DNA of 64,000 nt from Pilatotrama ljubarskyi. Taxonomy: Eukaryota > Basidiomycota > Agaricomycetes > Polyporales > Polyporaceae. The stretch spans positions 4,852 to 68,851 of the forward strand of contig MU277776.1 in assembly GCA_022385805.1 (NCBI GenBank). Direction: 5' to 3'. Shown in pieces: positions 21,035 through 33,570 of the stretch (its first letter is position 1; each line of letters begins with the position of its first letter). The translations under genes were made by a program, and so were the position numbers. The notes beneath the pieces were generated by a model that was given only the letters and a program-made list of their open reading frames with translations, ran no database searches and was not told the origin of the DNA.

Positions 21035-22950
21035 TCACTGCGAGAAGTTCTTGATGCCAGAGAAGTTCACGATTGGGCCCGCGGTGCCGCCCGTCACCTT
21101 CAGCGCGGACCAGTCCCAGGTACCTGTGTGACGGAATGCAGGAGCGGCGTGTCAGCGCATGCCGGGTACGTACGTCTGGATACTGGAGAGACATCGGAGG
21201 TCGAGACTGACCAGTGCAAGACCCGGAGCCGCAGTTGACCGCGACGCGCATGGCATCGCTGTTGACGGAGAGCGTGTTCGTGCTGCCGACGAAGTTCACG
21301 CCCTGCGGCGCAAGGTGTCAGTATAAACGCTAGAAAACGAGAGACGATGATCTGCCACGTACGGAAAGCTTCACTCCGTTTCCGGGGGTACCGAGCGTGT
21401 CGGGGTAGCTCTGATTTGCGGTTAGCATGAGACGGCCGCACCAGGTGGAACAACTCTAAGTCGACCGCGTACCTGGTCAATGAGGACACCAAACTGGCGC
21501 AAGCCGGTTCCGGTGTTGCCAGAGTAGGTGATGTTGGTCACGGTGGAGTCCGTCGCAGATGCCTTTGTCTTGATGCGGAGAGCCTGGTCGCTGTCGAAGA
21601 ATCATGGTCAGCACTCGGTGGTAATGGAATCACAAGGTTGGAAGGGATCGCACTTGTTCTGAATAACGTTATCCTGGATCACAATCCCAGAAACAGTGAC
21701 GTCGGAACTAATTGAGCCCTGAACACAGAGGTCAGGTAAGGAAGCGTGAAGATGCGAGCCATCTCGGAGAAAAGGCCACATACAACTGAAATACCGTGAC
21801 CGCCGATGCAGGTGTTACGCTGGAAGACGATGTTGCTGCCCTTGTTGATGGCGAGGCAGTCATCCTGGTTGTGGATCGTGCTGGCAGGATCAGATGCAGT
21901 GAGGCATTGCTATTCACCACTACACATGCATCCAGACGTACCTGTCCTCGATCGTGAGGTCAGTGGTGCTGCAGTCGAAGCCATCTGTGTTGTGGCCAGC
22001 GGCTTTGCCATTGCTCTTCGAGTTGGGAGCATCTCCAGCGGCTGCACCACAAGAAGTTTGTCAGATCGGGGGAGCGGCAGGGGTAGTAGGCGTCGAGACG
22101 TACAGTCATCGATGGTAAGTTTAGACATGGTGAGAGGGGCGGGGTTCGAGACACTGTACACACGTGCCGGCGAGTTTAGGACCTTCACGTTCTGTGATGT
22201 GCTTGTGAGAAGACCGTCCCTCGACCCTTTCACAATGCGCTCACCGTGTAGGTACCGGAAATCTTGATCCTGCAAGAATAGTAGAACCTTGTCAGACAAG
22301 GTCGATGAGCTGGCAAGGCGGAACGCACTTCATCATAGGAGCCGGTTTGGTGACGCCTCCATTTCCGCCCTGGCCATCCTGTGAGTTTGTCAGTAGGTAC
22401 TCGGGGCCAAGAACATGCCCAGGACTCATTACCCAGTACGAGGGCCCGTTCCCATCGAATGTATGTCCGTTACCATTGACTTCGGAGGCGCGTGCATGAG
22501 CCCGGGAACAATCGCTCTGCACAGCTTCTGGAACCTACATGTGATGTCCTTTCCGCTGCAAAACTCGCTTCAACGTCACAGAACGACATACGTGTGTGTG
22601 CAAAGCCTACCTGACTTGGAAGAGCGGTCCATCCCAGTTCTTGACGGCGAAGGTCACGTCGCCCTCTGCATGTCACGCCAGGAATAGGTAAGCTATACTG
22701 GGCACAGCAGCCGTGCGCGGCGGAGCATCTTGGACATACGCATGTTCACCGTCGTGCCTTGCGCGAGCTCGAGGTTGAACGTCTCGCCAGCAGGGACGGT
22801 GAAGGAGTTGATGTTCACGGTCGTGCACTTGACCGCGTCGTCGACATCGTCCAATGAGGAGATGGTGCCGGTACAGTCGCTAGCAGCTGGCGCGGCAAGG
22901 ATGATGCGTGCGAAGGCGAGGACGGCGGCGAGGCGGATGAAGCTGGGCAT
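21035..22950 (-). CDS. Endopolygalacturonase (GH28)
   Basis: Secreted pectin-degrading hydrolase, 365 residues from fourteen exons that close in phase: 22950-22740, 22665-22611, 22555-22539, 22479-22433, 22378-22329, 22269-22245, 22191-22104, 22041-21942, 21880-21787, 21718-21654, 21590-21473, 21410-21363, 21302-21212, 21123-21035. The third exon is only 17 bases. The signal peptide is [22 protein letters not shown]28 hallmarks are all present in order: NTDGFD, QDDCLA (the catalytic aspartates), GGHGIS (catalytic His) and RIK. The two carboxylates of DD and the Asp of NTD perform inverting cleavage of alpha-1,4-galacturonan. Length is typical. The last intron uses a GTCAGT donor. Confidence 0.95.
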
Positions 22951-23895
22951 CTTGGGTGGATTGGTGTATGTGCAGAGGTTACGAGGAGCACGGCTCTGTG
23001 TAGAGCGCGAGCCGTCCTTTTAACCGACGCGTCGGATAAATCTGGGTACAAAGCCGCGACCTCGCGACGTTGAAGAGAAGGCTTCCTTCATGATGGGCGC
23101 GTGGTGTCATGGGATGCTGGAACATTCAGAGGGCATCTGGTAGCACATGCGCGTTCAGTGAGAACCCGGCTGCACGGAAATGGGTGGCATGAATCCGCAT
23201 GATGCATTGCGGGAAGAGCTCCGCAGTCTGCCTGAGCCGTCCTTCGGTTCTCTCCGGTGAAGGGCCATGTCCGACAGTAGCAGCGATGCTGGAAAACAGG
23301 GAAAATTTAAGCTTTTGTATACCCACGATTCTTGAACAAACCTCTGCGTTGCACCGGGACTCGATGAAGAGGCTGGCCTTTCGCCGCGCGAGTCGTCGAT
23401 TGCCATCAAATCTGCCTATTCTCCCGCCCCGGTTGAGACACGGAGGACATTCGGAGGACGTTGGATGCTCTCTGGGGGGCGAGCAGGACACAAGATTGGC
23501 CTGTTGACCGTCTGAGCTTCCGATGATCGCCTCGCGCGTGCTGTAGTATCACAGTAGACTCTCACCTGATTACCCGGCGAGCTCCAGCCAATAGGCCAAT
23601 AGGTCATTGCTATGACAGCCTATTTCCCAAGGTCCATCCATCCCCGCCAGTCTGGCTTCATACCGTATTGCAGCGTACTGATGTCTCGATATGTCTGCTG
23701 GCTTCACTTCAACTAGTACAGTGGGTATACCACAACGCTGATCTGTACGGGCGGGCGGGTGGTGGTCAGAAGTCGCCTAATACACCAAGAAGTGCAGTCG
23801 CGTATTTTCTTGCCACAGTGTCATGGTCGCTCGGCGAGTCGGACGAAAGCAGTCGGGCTACAGCGCCATACCAAGGGGCGTCTAACTCAGTTGAC

Positions 23896-23915
23896 TGAAT
23901 CAGTCGACTGATTCA
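23896..23915. repeat. Perfect 20-base palindrome
   Basis: TGAATCAGTCGACTGATTCA reads the same on both strands, centred on TCGA. It lies in a gene-free region and could be part of a transposon end or a dimeric protein binding site. Confidence 0.8.
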
Positions 23916-24214
23916 CTCCTAACCCTAATGGCGCAGAGACTGATTTGAGCGCACGCGCACGTGCTCTGAAATGGTCCTCCCTCACAAAGTAGAGGGAGTT
24001 CCAGCCTGCCTAGTGGCCTGAAACCATACAAATGCAAGCCAAATATCTCGTTGTAGAGCCCTTCACTAGTTGGACCCTAATCGAGGTCATTCCGACGTCA
24101 AGAACAACAGCTTTGACTGAGTTGACTTTTGCGCGGAGTTCAAAGAGCGTCTAACACAACAAACTCGCGGCGGCGCGCCGCAACGAGAGACACCGGGCTC
24201 AAATAACGAAAATT

Positions 24215-24353
24215 CTGCCCTACGGTGCATTGAGACCTCCGTGTTTTGTGATAAATCGCGTTGTAGGGCAGTCCGCCTGTGGGTCTGCGCCTCGGCGAAG
24301 TTGGTACGAAGCAAGCGCCCATAGCCTAATTGAGCGGCGGCGCGAGCCGCCGC
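24215..24353. repeat. Cluster of inverted repeats
   Basis: Contains the nine-base inverted pair CTGCCCTAC (24215-24223) and GTAGGGCAG (24263-24271), then the GC-rich hairpin GCGGCGGC-GCGA-GCCGCCGC (24334-24353). A GC-rich palindromic stretch GCGGCGCGCCGC lies just upstream near 24168. Confidence 0.6.
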
Positions 24354-25374
24354 GAAGCTCTCGCAAAATAGTAGGTTTTCCCTCACAATTCGGGCTACTT
24401 CTGCGCTTTCAAAGAGCAATTGGATCGCAATAGTTTACAATGCTGGAGGAGATTATTGAGAGGGAGCGTGAACCGTCATGAACTGAGCGGTGGATTCAGT
24501 CCGGTCGTACCCCATCCTGGGTACCTATTCCGGAACCCCACTGGGCACCCTAAGCGCCCGCCTTCGGCGGGCTCGATCCTTGGTATGACTAATTTGCCAG
24601 CAGTCGAGTGAATTCGACGTCTTCTTCCTTCGCATGCACATGTTGCCCGGGCCGTGTCGCGGACCGTGTCTTGCCGTCGCAGGTCGGAACCGACAGCTTC
24701 GCCCTCAGCTGCAGCTCAGCGTTCTCCTCGGCTATGCAGCCAACCTCCCGCGTGCCTCGCTGTACGTACCAGAGTTCTCCCGCGCACGCATACATCCCGA
24801 TGGCAGAAGCACTGCAAAGACCTAGCGCACACTCACTACCGCCGTCCATCGAAGGGCGAAATCTATTCCTTGGGTATCTGCGATGTAATGATACAGAAAT
24901 CCAGGGGAGCATAGCGACGTGGTAGGGTAGAACAAGCACCGCAGAAGGGTTTAATAAGGTACATCGAATGGGGCGTCTCCAAGATGCCAAGTAAACAGGA
25001 TAGATGTGGAAGTGCGCGCAACCCAGGTTCAAGATGTACCGTGGGATGGGATGGAGGAGCCGGGCGGCAAGTGGACGGGCACATATGGCGCGTCTGGCGA
25101 CGTGGTTTTTCAACAAGAGAGGATAAGGCCGAGAGGACGCTGAAGGCGTATATCATGTCGTGCTGCCGGCGAGATAGTTGAAGCGCGAGTTCGCGAGCGA
25201 GACGAGAAGGAGAGAGAGGCATCGAGCGGAGGGAGATAGGCAGAGGAGAGTTGTCGTAGTGATGGCATAGTAGTGTCGAGTAAAGACGTGCATAGAGTCG
25301 TGAACGGGCGAGAAGTAGATCGAGTCAAATATGATGTGATAAATAGGCAGTCGGGCAGCTCTAGACGCGGCGCC

Positions 25375-28300
25375 TCAGCCTGGCATGCCGCTGTAGAACT
25401 TGTACTCGCTCCACATCTCTGGACCCGGCGGCGGCGGACCCGCATCGGCCTGCTGCGGCCACCCCTGCACCGACATCGCCGCATGCGGATGTGCGTGCCC
25501 ATGCCCGTGCGAGCTCGGCGGAGGTGGCGGCGGCTGATACTCGTGCGGCGCGACAGCTCTCGCTTGCTCGGCCATGTGAGGGTGTGGATGATGCGCGTAC
25601 GAGGGATGTTGGGACCGGTCCTGCGGTTGCATGTAGTGCTGCTGGTGCTGTGGTTGCTGCTGATGCTGCTGCTGGTGAGGGTGCGCGATGGTCGTCATCC
25701 CGGGAGCGATGCTGCCCGAGCCAGCGGAGGACGAATCAAGCGGTGACGGGCCAGGCACCATACTCATCCCCATCGGATGCGAGGGACCCACGCCGCCGTT
25801 CTCGTACGAAGACCCAGCAGGGGGCGGATAGGACAAGTAGTAGCTCTGCTGACTGGGGGTGGGTGGGTAGGCAGCGGAGCTCGGCTGAGGGTAGCGATGC
25901 GGCTGCGGGTCATACATGGTCGCAGACTGCGGCGAGTCGTAGCTGCTGTGCGCGCTGTACCTCCGGTCGTCGACCATGTCGTCGCCGCTACTGTACTGCA
26001 TGTTGTAGTCCTCTTGCTGCCGCATAGGCTCTTGCGCGCTTGAGGGACCCGGTTGCGCCGAGGTAGGATAGCTATCGTACGGGGTAGACACCGATGGCGA
26101 CTCGGGTATCGACACCGAAACCCGCGATGAAGCCGGCTGAGTATGGGACGACGACGGAGGCGGCAAAGCAGTCTGAACAGACGACGTCAACGGCGAGGGA
26201 GGCGGAGGCGCCGAACGCGCAGAAGGAGCAGGCGTCGCCCCGGCAGTCGTCGAGACCGAGGAAGTGCGCTGCCGGCGAGGATTCGGCTGCCCCGTCATAG
26301 GGCGGACTCGGAGCGGCCCGTCGTACACCTTGCTGCCGTTCCTCTCCTTGGCCTTCTCCTTGTCTTTCTCCTTGGCCTGCTTCTTCGTCTCCGGCTTCGA
26401 CTTGCCCTCGCCGTTCGCGGTCGTGTCTTTCGGCGGGGCTGGGGCCGGTCGAGACGATGACGCTGGCGCGCGAGGGCGATCGGGCTTCGATGAGGTAACC
26501 GACGCACCGACAAAGGGAAGCTGGAAGCCGGATGAAGACACGAGAGGCTCAGGCTCAGGCTCGACCTCAGCGTGCTTCCGCTTCGTGCCTGCCGACGCGC
26601 TCCCGCCTCCGCGTGCAGCTTCTGCCTTGCGCTTCATGATCTCGACGATCCGGACGGCTTCACTCCTGCTGCGGAGACTGTTCCTGTCCGCTCGGCTGCC
26701 CTCGACGCCCAGCCTCGACGAGCCGAGCTCCTTCAGGACGTCCAGCGCACACGCGACGCTCTTCATGCCTTCGGTCGCGATGATGCTGTTCGGCTCCTGG
26801 ATGACCGCGTGCGCGCACACGACCGCTGCGTCGAACAGCGTCCGTCCAAAGTCGTAGAAGTCGAACACGGCGGGGCACGTCTGCCCCCACACCGAATGCA
26901 GCAGCCGCGACGCGTACACGATGTTGTGCGCGGCGGATATCGTACCGAAGACGGCCTGGTGCGCGGGCTTGTTTGTCGCGGCGGCGTCCTTGAGGAAGGG
27001 GAGGTAGAGCTTCATGATCAGCCGGTTTGCGAGGATCGCGAGCTCGCACTTCTGCGCGAGGCGGAAGGGCGACCCGGAAACCGCAGGAAGCTCTTTAGAC
27101 ATGTCCTGCGTGCTCTCCAAGCGGAAGGCCGGAGGAAGCTCTTGGAGGAAGACGGTCACATCGCCCTCGAAGGCTGCTGCCGCATCAATAGAAGGATCGG
27201 CGCCGTCGTCGCCTATGGGATCCCTGAACGTCTGCTTCTTGACGTTCTTCACGAGTTGCGCGAGCCTGGGGGACGTGAGCCACATCATCGAGCCGACGAA
27301 AGGAGAGTTCATTACCTGCACTTTAGACCGAAGTATGCGGACGACATGTCGCTGTCCGCGTTGTCCGGGACAGGCAAGGAAGTGGACGAAGGCGTGAACT
27401 TCTCTTCGTCGACGTCAGCGGGTAACCGGGTAGTGTGGGTGTTGTCCGCGATAAGCGGCGGATGGCCCATGCAATCTGCGACGAAACTTAGGACCAATTG
27501 TAAGTAGAGGACGGTGAAGAGCCGCGAGACGAGAATGCTTACAGGTCGTAGTATACGACGTCCCACCACAGCCGCCTGCGTGTCTCGGCCTCGAACAGGT
27601 TGTACGTGCCAGGGAACTCGTCAGGATCGACCGCGAGACCCATCATCCGTGCGACGTTGACCATCTTACCGACCTACCCGTGCGAGTCAGCATGTCCTTG
27701 CCCCTCAGGTATACCACACTACTTACCAAGGGAAAGACATTCTGCGCGACGCTCATCTGGCCTTCGTGTAGCATGCACAGCACCTGCAAGATCATCGCCA
27801 TGACCGAGTCCAGATCGTACGCAGCCGTCTTCTCAAATAGTTGCAGCGCCTGTTCGGACAATGCAAACAGCGTTGCCGACGTGCCTATGCTATCTGAAGA
27901 TGACGACGGAGGCTGAGGAGCTGCAGGCGCGCCGGAGGCATCAGAGCCAGTCCTCTCCGGATCTTCAGGCCGAGCGACGAGTGCGCCCAACGAAAAGGCG
28001 GCGCAAGCGGACGCGAAGAAGCTCAGCGTTGGTTTGGGCGCGTTCTTATCCGCGTCGCCAGACCCGGGAGGTGGGCCTCCGCTGCGGCCCTGGTCCTTCT
28101 TGCTGCTGGAGCCATTCGCCTTTGGGTTCGAGAGGAAGATCTCGCGCGCGAGCTCCGCTTTGGACAAAGGCCCCGTACTGATCGACGTGCTGCCGCCCTC
28201 AGCCCAGGTGAAGATGGCGGCGATCCTTTGCTGGAAGTTGGGAACGTTGAAGCAAGGATGCAGGAGCATTGTTTCTTTGAAAGCCTTGAGATAGCGGGAG

Positions 28301-29501
28301 CGTTCCGGTTCTGCGGGTAGGTACGAGACTAGCGCTGCCGTTACCTGAGGTAATGCAGATGGACCGGCGGATGGCGGCGGTAGGAAGATGTCATACGGAG
28401 CAGGCGGATGTAGCGTGCGCAAGCCGCTGGCAAGTGCATACACGCGGCTCTCTAGGGATGATGAGCTCAGAGGAGGTATCGACGCAGCAGTCGGCTCGAG
28501 CTTCACACCGGCGCTCGATATCGAGGGCCGGATCGAGCTGGAGAGAGCATCTTGTGCAGACGTCCGTGTAAGCATAGAGTCATCTTCATCTTCCAGGACG
28601 CCGAGCCACAGACTTGACACGTCGTCCAAGTTGATGATTACAGAGCTGCCTGATGAGCCTTGAGCCAAGAGTGCGCGGTCATTACAAGGGAGACCAGCGA
28701 GGAGACTAGGGTGGTAGGATGCGGGACCAGCCCTACTCGGACCAGCGATGGCAGAGGAGTTGCGTACAGCGGGCAGGCCTGCGAGCGCGGCAGAGACCGT
28801 TGACGAAGGGAGTGCTGACTGTAATTGAGCGAGGACCCTCTCGATCTCGATGACTCGGTTATGGAGGGTCTGCACGTCGCTGTGGCAGAGATGAGCCGGA
28901 ACACGCCTTGGCATTGATAAGCCCGACATACACTTTCTCTGCAGCGGCTTGCGAGTACACGCAGCGCTGCACAGTATCACGCTTGAGGCATGAACTGCAA
29001 GGTGTACGGCGATCGCACTTGAGTTTCAATCTTTTGCACTGCCAAGGAGGGTAAGCATTTATTGACGCTATCCCAGGTGGTCAAGTAGGGTGAGGGGTTT
29101 CTGGAGGCAGGCGGTACATGCAGCGCATCCGGGAGCGTCTGCTTGAGACTTGACCAGCAGCCCTGGACCGTATGTTCTGGCCAGCAATGATACGAAAATT
29201 TGGCTCACCTCTGCACAGACTACTGTAATGCGGGAGCGTATGTGCCTATAAGAGCGTCATTCAGGCGTCGCGGTAGATATGCAGTCAGTGCGCGGGGACC
29301 GAGTACGCACGGTCCGCTGGAGCACTTCTGCTGTGCTGTAGATAGCTGGGATGCGCCCGCACCGCTCCCCGACTGGTCGGCGCTGTGTCCGTTCTGCATA
29401 GACGAAGACGACGCCGAAGGCGCGAATGGCATTGTCGAGGCAGCCGGGGTGCTAGGGTGTGTGCTTCCTGGATCCATGTCGGGTGCAGGCGTCGCCTCCA
29501 T
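25375..29501 (-). CDS. Zn2Cys6 fungal transcription factor
   Basis: Seven exons close in phase: 29501-29311, 29245-29209, 29038-28932, 28879-27727, 27673-27543, 27486-27316, 27265-25375, giving 1226 residues. The binuclear zinc cluster, near residues 74-101, reads CAECKRLKLKC, then DRRTPC, SSC, LKRDTVQRC, with the six cysteines spanning the exon 2/3 junction. A short heptad helix follows (VQTLHNRVIEIERVLAQL). The middle holds the fungal-specific transcription factor domain, with GLAVDPDEFPGTYNLFEAETRRRLWWDVVYYD. The last 400 residues are low-complexity, rich in Ser, Pro, His and Gln, as in activation domains. An upstream in-frame ATG at 29612 would add 37 residues. Target genes are unknown; no close metabolic cluster is apparent. 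Confidence 0.9.
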
Positions 29502-32490
29502 ATTTCGTCGCCCCGTTCCCTCGAGAGAAAGTGAGCTCCAGGCAGGGAGACGGACGAGAGAGGAGGCTGAAGGAGGCGGAGGATGGCTGGCGGAAGAGGA
29601 GGGGAGGAACAAGCAGGGCGGCGCGGGAATTGGCGTCTCCCATTCCTAGCCGATCTCATGAACCACATCAGGACCCCCGTCACCGTCATCCTCCCGCTCA
29701 TTTCCTCCCGCCTCAAGTGCCCGGGGTCTCGCATCGTTTGTCCCTTGCTCATTTCCTCCCGCAATTGCATTCGCCCGCCCCCATATCGACCTCTCTCTCC
29801 CTTAGCCTTCACCGACGTTGCCGCACACACCGCTGCATGAATGTCCCCTACTTGTCCCATGGTTGGAAGAATCCGGGCCTCTTCAGAGTTCATCGTCATG
29901 CAACGGTGCCTCCCACTGTTCGGCATGAAACTCACGGCACGGCGCGCGCGGTCAGGAACTGCGCTCAAAGGTCGCGACTTGCCCACGTATGGCAACTTTC
30001 ACATTGTTCTCATCGTTTGACCCTCATTCTGACATCGCTCCTCGTTTCAACGTAGATGCTGCCGATTCCGCTGCGACATAAGCATGCACCTGCTCCGGTT
30101 AATCACCGCGATATGGCGCCATTGCACATTACAAGCAGCGTCCAGCCTGCCTGATCGCAGGGCGCGCTCTTTGAGTGTAGGTGGTCTACTCGCAGTTGAT
30201 CCTCGATGCAGTACAGTATCGGGGGGCCTTCAACAGACTTTCCTCGCTTCGACGGTCCCGCAGATATCGCGTACACTCGCGACAGCTCCCGGGACCCGTG
30301 AACCTCACCCTGATTCATTATCCGCCATAGCGCCAGGGCGTATCTTCGAGCCGGACGCATGCCGTCCGTCCAGAAGCACGCCAGATCTGTAACAAGTCAG
30401 ATCTAGAATGCGGCCCAGATCAGCTGCTCGCGCCTTCGCCGACCGCACTATGCTCACAAATGGACGACGCGGCCTGGTGGCGTGCGCCAGAGCGGAGGCG
30501 CACCGTGCCATGCGGCTACTCGCCACCCGCCGAAGCCCGCTCGCGCGCACGTTCTCTCCCCATCGTATGCTCCCACCCCGGTAGTCAGCAGGGCACGTTG
30601 GGCCTGCGACCGTCTCGCCAGACCTGCCCTCGAATAGCACGGCCGCCTGACCCGCCCAACGTCATCCGTTCGGAAAACCCCCGAACACTCGCAGCGATAC
30701 AGATTGATGATTGACTTAGGGCTTCTCCGTCGCGGGAACGCACAGCGAAGCGCCAGCGCGCCGGCCTTCCCATCGCAAATCCCCACCACGCAGCGGCCAT
30801 GGGAAGAAGGTACTCAGCCCACGCGATGGCTAATCGTGTCTGGACCGGCGGCATCTGTAGGCGGGGCAGGACTTTCCGTTCCGGGGCTGCTTCTCCCCCG
30901 TTCTGCATCCCTGAACGGCCTGTGCGAATCCCTCGCTCCGCCTATTGTCCGCCTCTTTGCTCCCTGTGCGAGAGCCTGAATATCTCCGAACGCAGCTCCA
31001 GGCTCGCGAGCGCAGCCACGCTCGATACATGTACGTATGCAATCGTAAATCCAGCATTCATTTTCCCGTCGGTGTACCCGGACGAGCCTCGATCAGGTTC
31101 ATGCAAGTGGTCAGCGAGTCATCGTTCAAAAATAGACGCAACCGCACGAGCGAAAGTTCACCGGAGTCTTGTTGCACGATGAGAATCCCGGCGCGCTGTC
31201 TATCCCTCGGACACTTGTCGAAACAGCGAGCACGGTCTCCCTATCTAGCCTGTATTCTCCTACCTCGGAGCTTCTGCAGGCCCCATGTCTCGCCCTCGCC
31301 CTGCGGAACTCTGACCACAACGTCTTCGCGATCGTCCCGTCAACCACGCTGCCCGCTCGAATTCGCCGTAAGTACTATGCTGCGATCTTCCCTGTCATGT
31401 CCGCAAGACAGCTGCCTCTGCACCCAGTTCCTCGACGTCAATACGACCGCCTCGTGTTCCGACAAACGCTATTCAGACCCCTCTCCGGCCATCATAGCTC
31501 GATCACCCTTCCCGCACCGCCGCCGTCTCAGTCACGTCCGAGTCGCGAACCGTGCATCGATGCCGGCCTTCCCGCCCGTGTGCCCGCCCGTGCATATGCA
31601 GCCCCTAAACGCCCTCCGCGGAGTGATGCAGCCCCGAGGACACGCGCTGTCTTCCCACCGCGCCCGCCCGTGAATTGACAGTTTGTCCCGTGCATGCCGT
31701 AAAACGGAGCGTTGCATATGAACAGCGCAGCAGCTCATGCGGGGAGGCTGTGAGCTGGGGACTCGAGGCGAGTGCTGTGACAAACGTTCGCGGGAGCTTA
31801 TGCGTGCCGCATTTGTCTTCCTCAGTGCAAGACCCCTACCGTCGTCCCAGACTCGTACGAGTTAGCTCAGGGAACGGCGCGGGTTCCGGGATAGACTTGC
31901 ATTTTGCGCCTGCGAGGTGGCCGACCGGCGGTTCACGCCCTCCTGACAGCCAGCACTACGTGTGAGGCTGACGTGAGGGCACTACTGGATCCCCGAAGTT
32001 AGCCCCTTTCACGCTGGGGTCATCTGTACGTGTCCTACAGCCCAGGATGACTAGATTGCAACAGCTGGTGTCGAAAACGCGCCATGTCCACAGTATCTGT
32101 TTGCGGGCCCGGGGCATTCCGAGGAGGCTGACGTTGCGTTCCAACATTGACAGATGCGGGGCTATCGTTCTCCGTAGGTGCTTTAACATGTCGCCGTCTG
32201 CCTTGCTGGATTTCTCGACGACTCTGGACACCCCTTGTGAAGCCGCAGATGCCGGGTGGTTCGTATATACGGAAGAGGACAAAGTGCTGGCTTGTCAGTG
32301 CTCCGCTGAGTCGCTGATTCATCTGTCGCGCACCTCGGCATGACAGCCATCATGGTCTCGCGCGTCCGACAGGTCGGCCCAGCGCAGACTGCGAGCTAAA
32401 TGTATCATGCATATCATGGTCCGCCGGCATCGATTCATGTTGACATCGCTTTGGAGCATCCGCTCTGCTCGTCACGGCCTACATATGATA
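29502..32490. other. Long gene-free region upstream of the transcription factor
   Basis: Several open frames of 70 to 240 codons occur on both strands between 29.5 and 32.3 kb, but they overlap in opposing phases, are rich in Arg/Ser/Pro as expected from GC-rich noncoding DNA, and none shows a domain or a continuous spliced structure. The first 600 bases are presumably promoter. I see no gene that I can support. Confidence 0.4.
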
Positions 32491-32499
32491 CACTGTGGG

Positions 32500-32720
32500 T
32501 AGGATATACAGTAGAATTCACTGTTCCCTACAGTACCCAATTAGTTGTCCCGAACAGTGAATTGAACTGTTATACGAATAGGTGTAAGGATTGTTTGCAA
32601 CAGTGATTCTTCGGAAACCGGCTGTTCCCCACAGTGATTCCTCTGGGACTCATTGTTTTACACAGTGATCTGTGCCAAAAATTCGGTGATTTTCACTGTC
32701 TTCGGCGAGGGACCAGTGAA
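32500..32720. repeat. Array of CAGTGA-type subterminal motifs
   Basis: ACAGTGATTC or close variants recur near 32553, 32601, 32633, 32662, with reversed forms such as TTCACTGT near 32515 and 32692. A similar, inverted array occupies 33700-33880. Confidence 0.6.
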
Positions 32721-32948
32721 ATACATCGTTCAGGTCGCTGCGACTTTCCGGGGTCCTCTCGCTTTGAGACCAGTGTTCTCGCTCGATATACGCGGGACAA
32801 ATCACATATATTCACACGAAATATACAGCAGTATATACATGACACGGCGAATCATGCGGCCGCATGCGGACCCGACCTGGAATAGCAAGAACAGAAGGAA
32901 AGAAACTGGAGAGCGACAACTCACCATGGCTCAGCCCACCACTGGCCC

Positions 32949-33570
32949 TCAACTCAGCCACTCGCCGAGTCTCTCCCAATCGCCGAGCCGCGAAGGGCCC
33001 CAAGTGACAATGTCTAAGAGTGTGCGCACCTCAGACTTCCGCCGCGAACGCAACTGCACGAGCATACCACTCACACGCTGCAAGCGCCGCATGGTCTTTG
33101 TCTCGTGAGGGCTAACTTTATCCTTGGCCGAACGAATCACGCTCACCCGTGCGCATGAGCTCGTGCAGCGCTGCGCTCACGCGCTCAAGCTTGTGTGCCA
33201 ACTTACCAGGGGTTCCCAGACTGCGACCACCATCGACGAGGGCAGCGAAGAGAGCCGGCCAATTGTGTACTCACTGCGCAGCTCGCACGCGTGGCGCCCC
33301 TACGCACGCATACTTCCTCACCAGAGTCGGGCCGTTCCCGCTTCGAGGAGGTGGAATCGCGGTCTCTACTCGTTGCTGCGCAAGGTCAAAACGCGAGAAA
33401 TGTGTAAGCCCAGTGTAAGTCCAGTAGAAGGAAGAGCTAAGCAAAGGTTTTGGGGCGCATACAAGCAGCCTGAGGTGGCCAGAGTCGCATGGGCAGGGGG
33501 GGGGGAGATGGTGGTCGCGGTGCAAGAGTGAGAATCGTCGGATGACGTCTGAAGTGAAGCGGAGTTTAAA
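32949..33570 (-). pseudogene. Gene fragment inside the transposon candidate
   Basis: Minus-strand segments with coding character: RVSGMLVQLRSRRKSEVRTL to a stop at 32949, LAHKLERVSAALHELMR near 33160-33210, and an upstream block near 33290-33420 containing RFDLAQQRVETAIPPPRSG. Donor and acceptor sites can be proposed between the blocks, but I could not build a single phased model with a start codon. I do not recognise the family; the helical Arg/Leu-rich content is all that can be said. It may be a captured host gene fragment or a small unrecognised gene. Confidence 0.35.

Larger units (their letters stand above)
22951..25374. other. Gene-free region with foldback sequences
   Basis: The first part is the polygalacturonase upstream region. 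Further on are a perfect 20-base palindrome at 23896-23915, a nine-base inverted repeat CTGCCCTAC/GTAGGGCAG at 24215-24223 and 24263-24271, an eight-base-stem hairpin GCGGCGGC-GCGA-GCCGCCGC at 24334-24353 and a six-base-stem hairpin at 24557-24571. Codon structure is absent throughout. The concentration of hairpins between 24.1 and 24.6 kb suggests a decayed mobile element or a structured transcript; neither can be decided here. From about 24950 on is the 3' flank of the transcription factor. Confidence 0.45.

Noticed and set aside
23930..23938. Telomere-like CTAACCCTAA
   Set aside because: A single unit only, in the middle of the window, with no array.
26143..27507. Long plus-strand frames opposite the transcription factor
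   Set aside because: Antisense shadows of a GC-rich exon, with no domain and no splice logic.
29220..29612. Zinc-cluster gene ending within its first exon
   Set aside because: A phased intron (29246-29310) and a second (29039-29208) bring CAEC next to KRLKLKC, completing the six-cysteine cluster.
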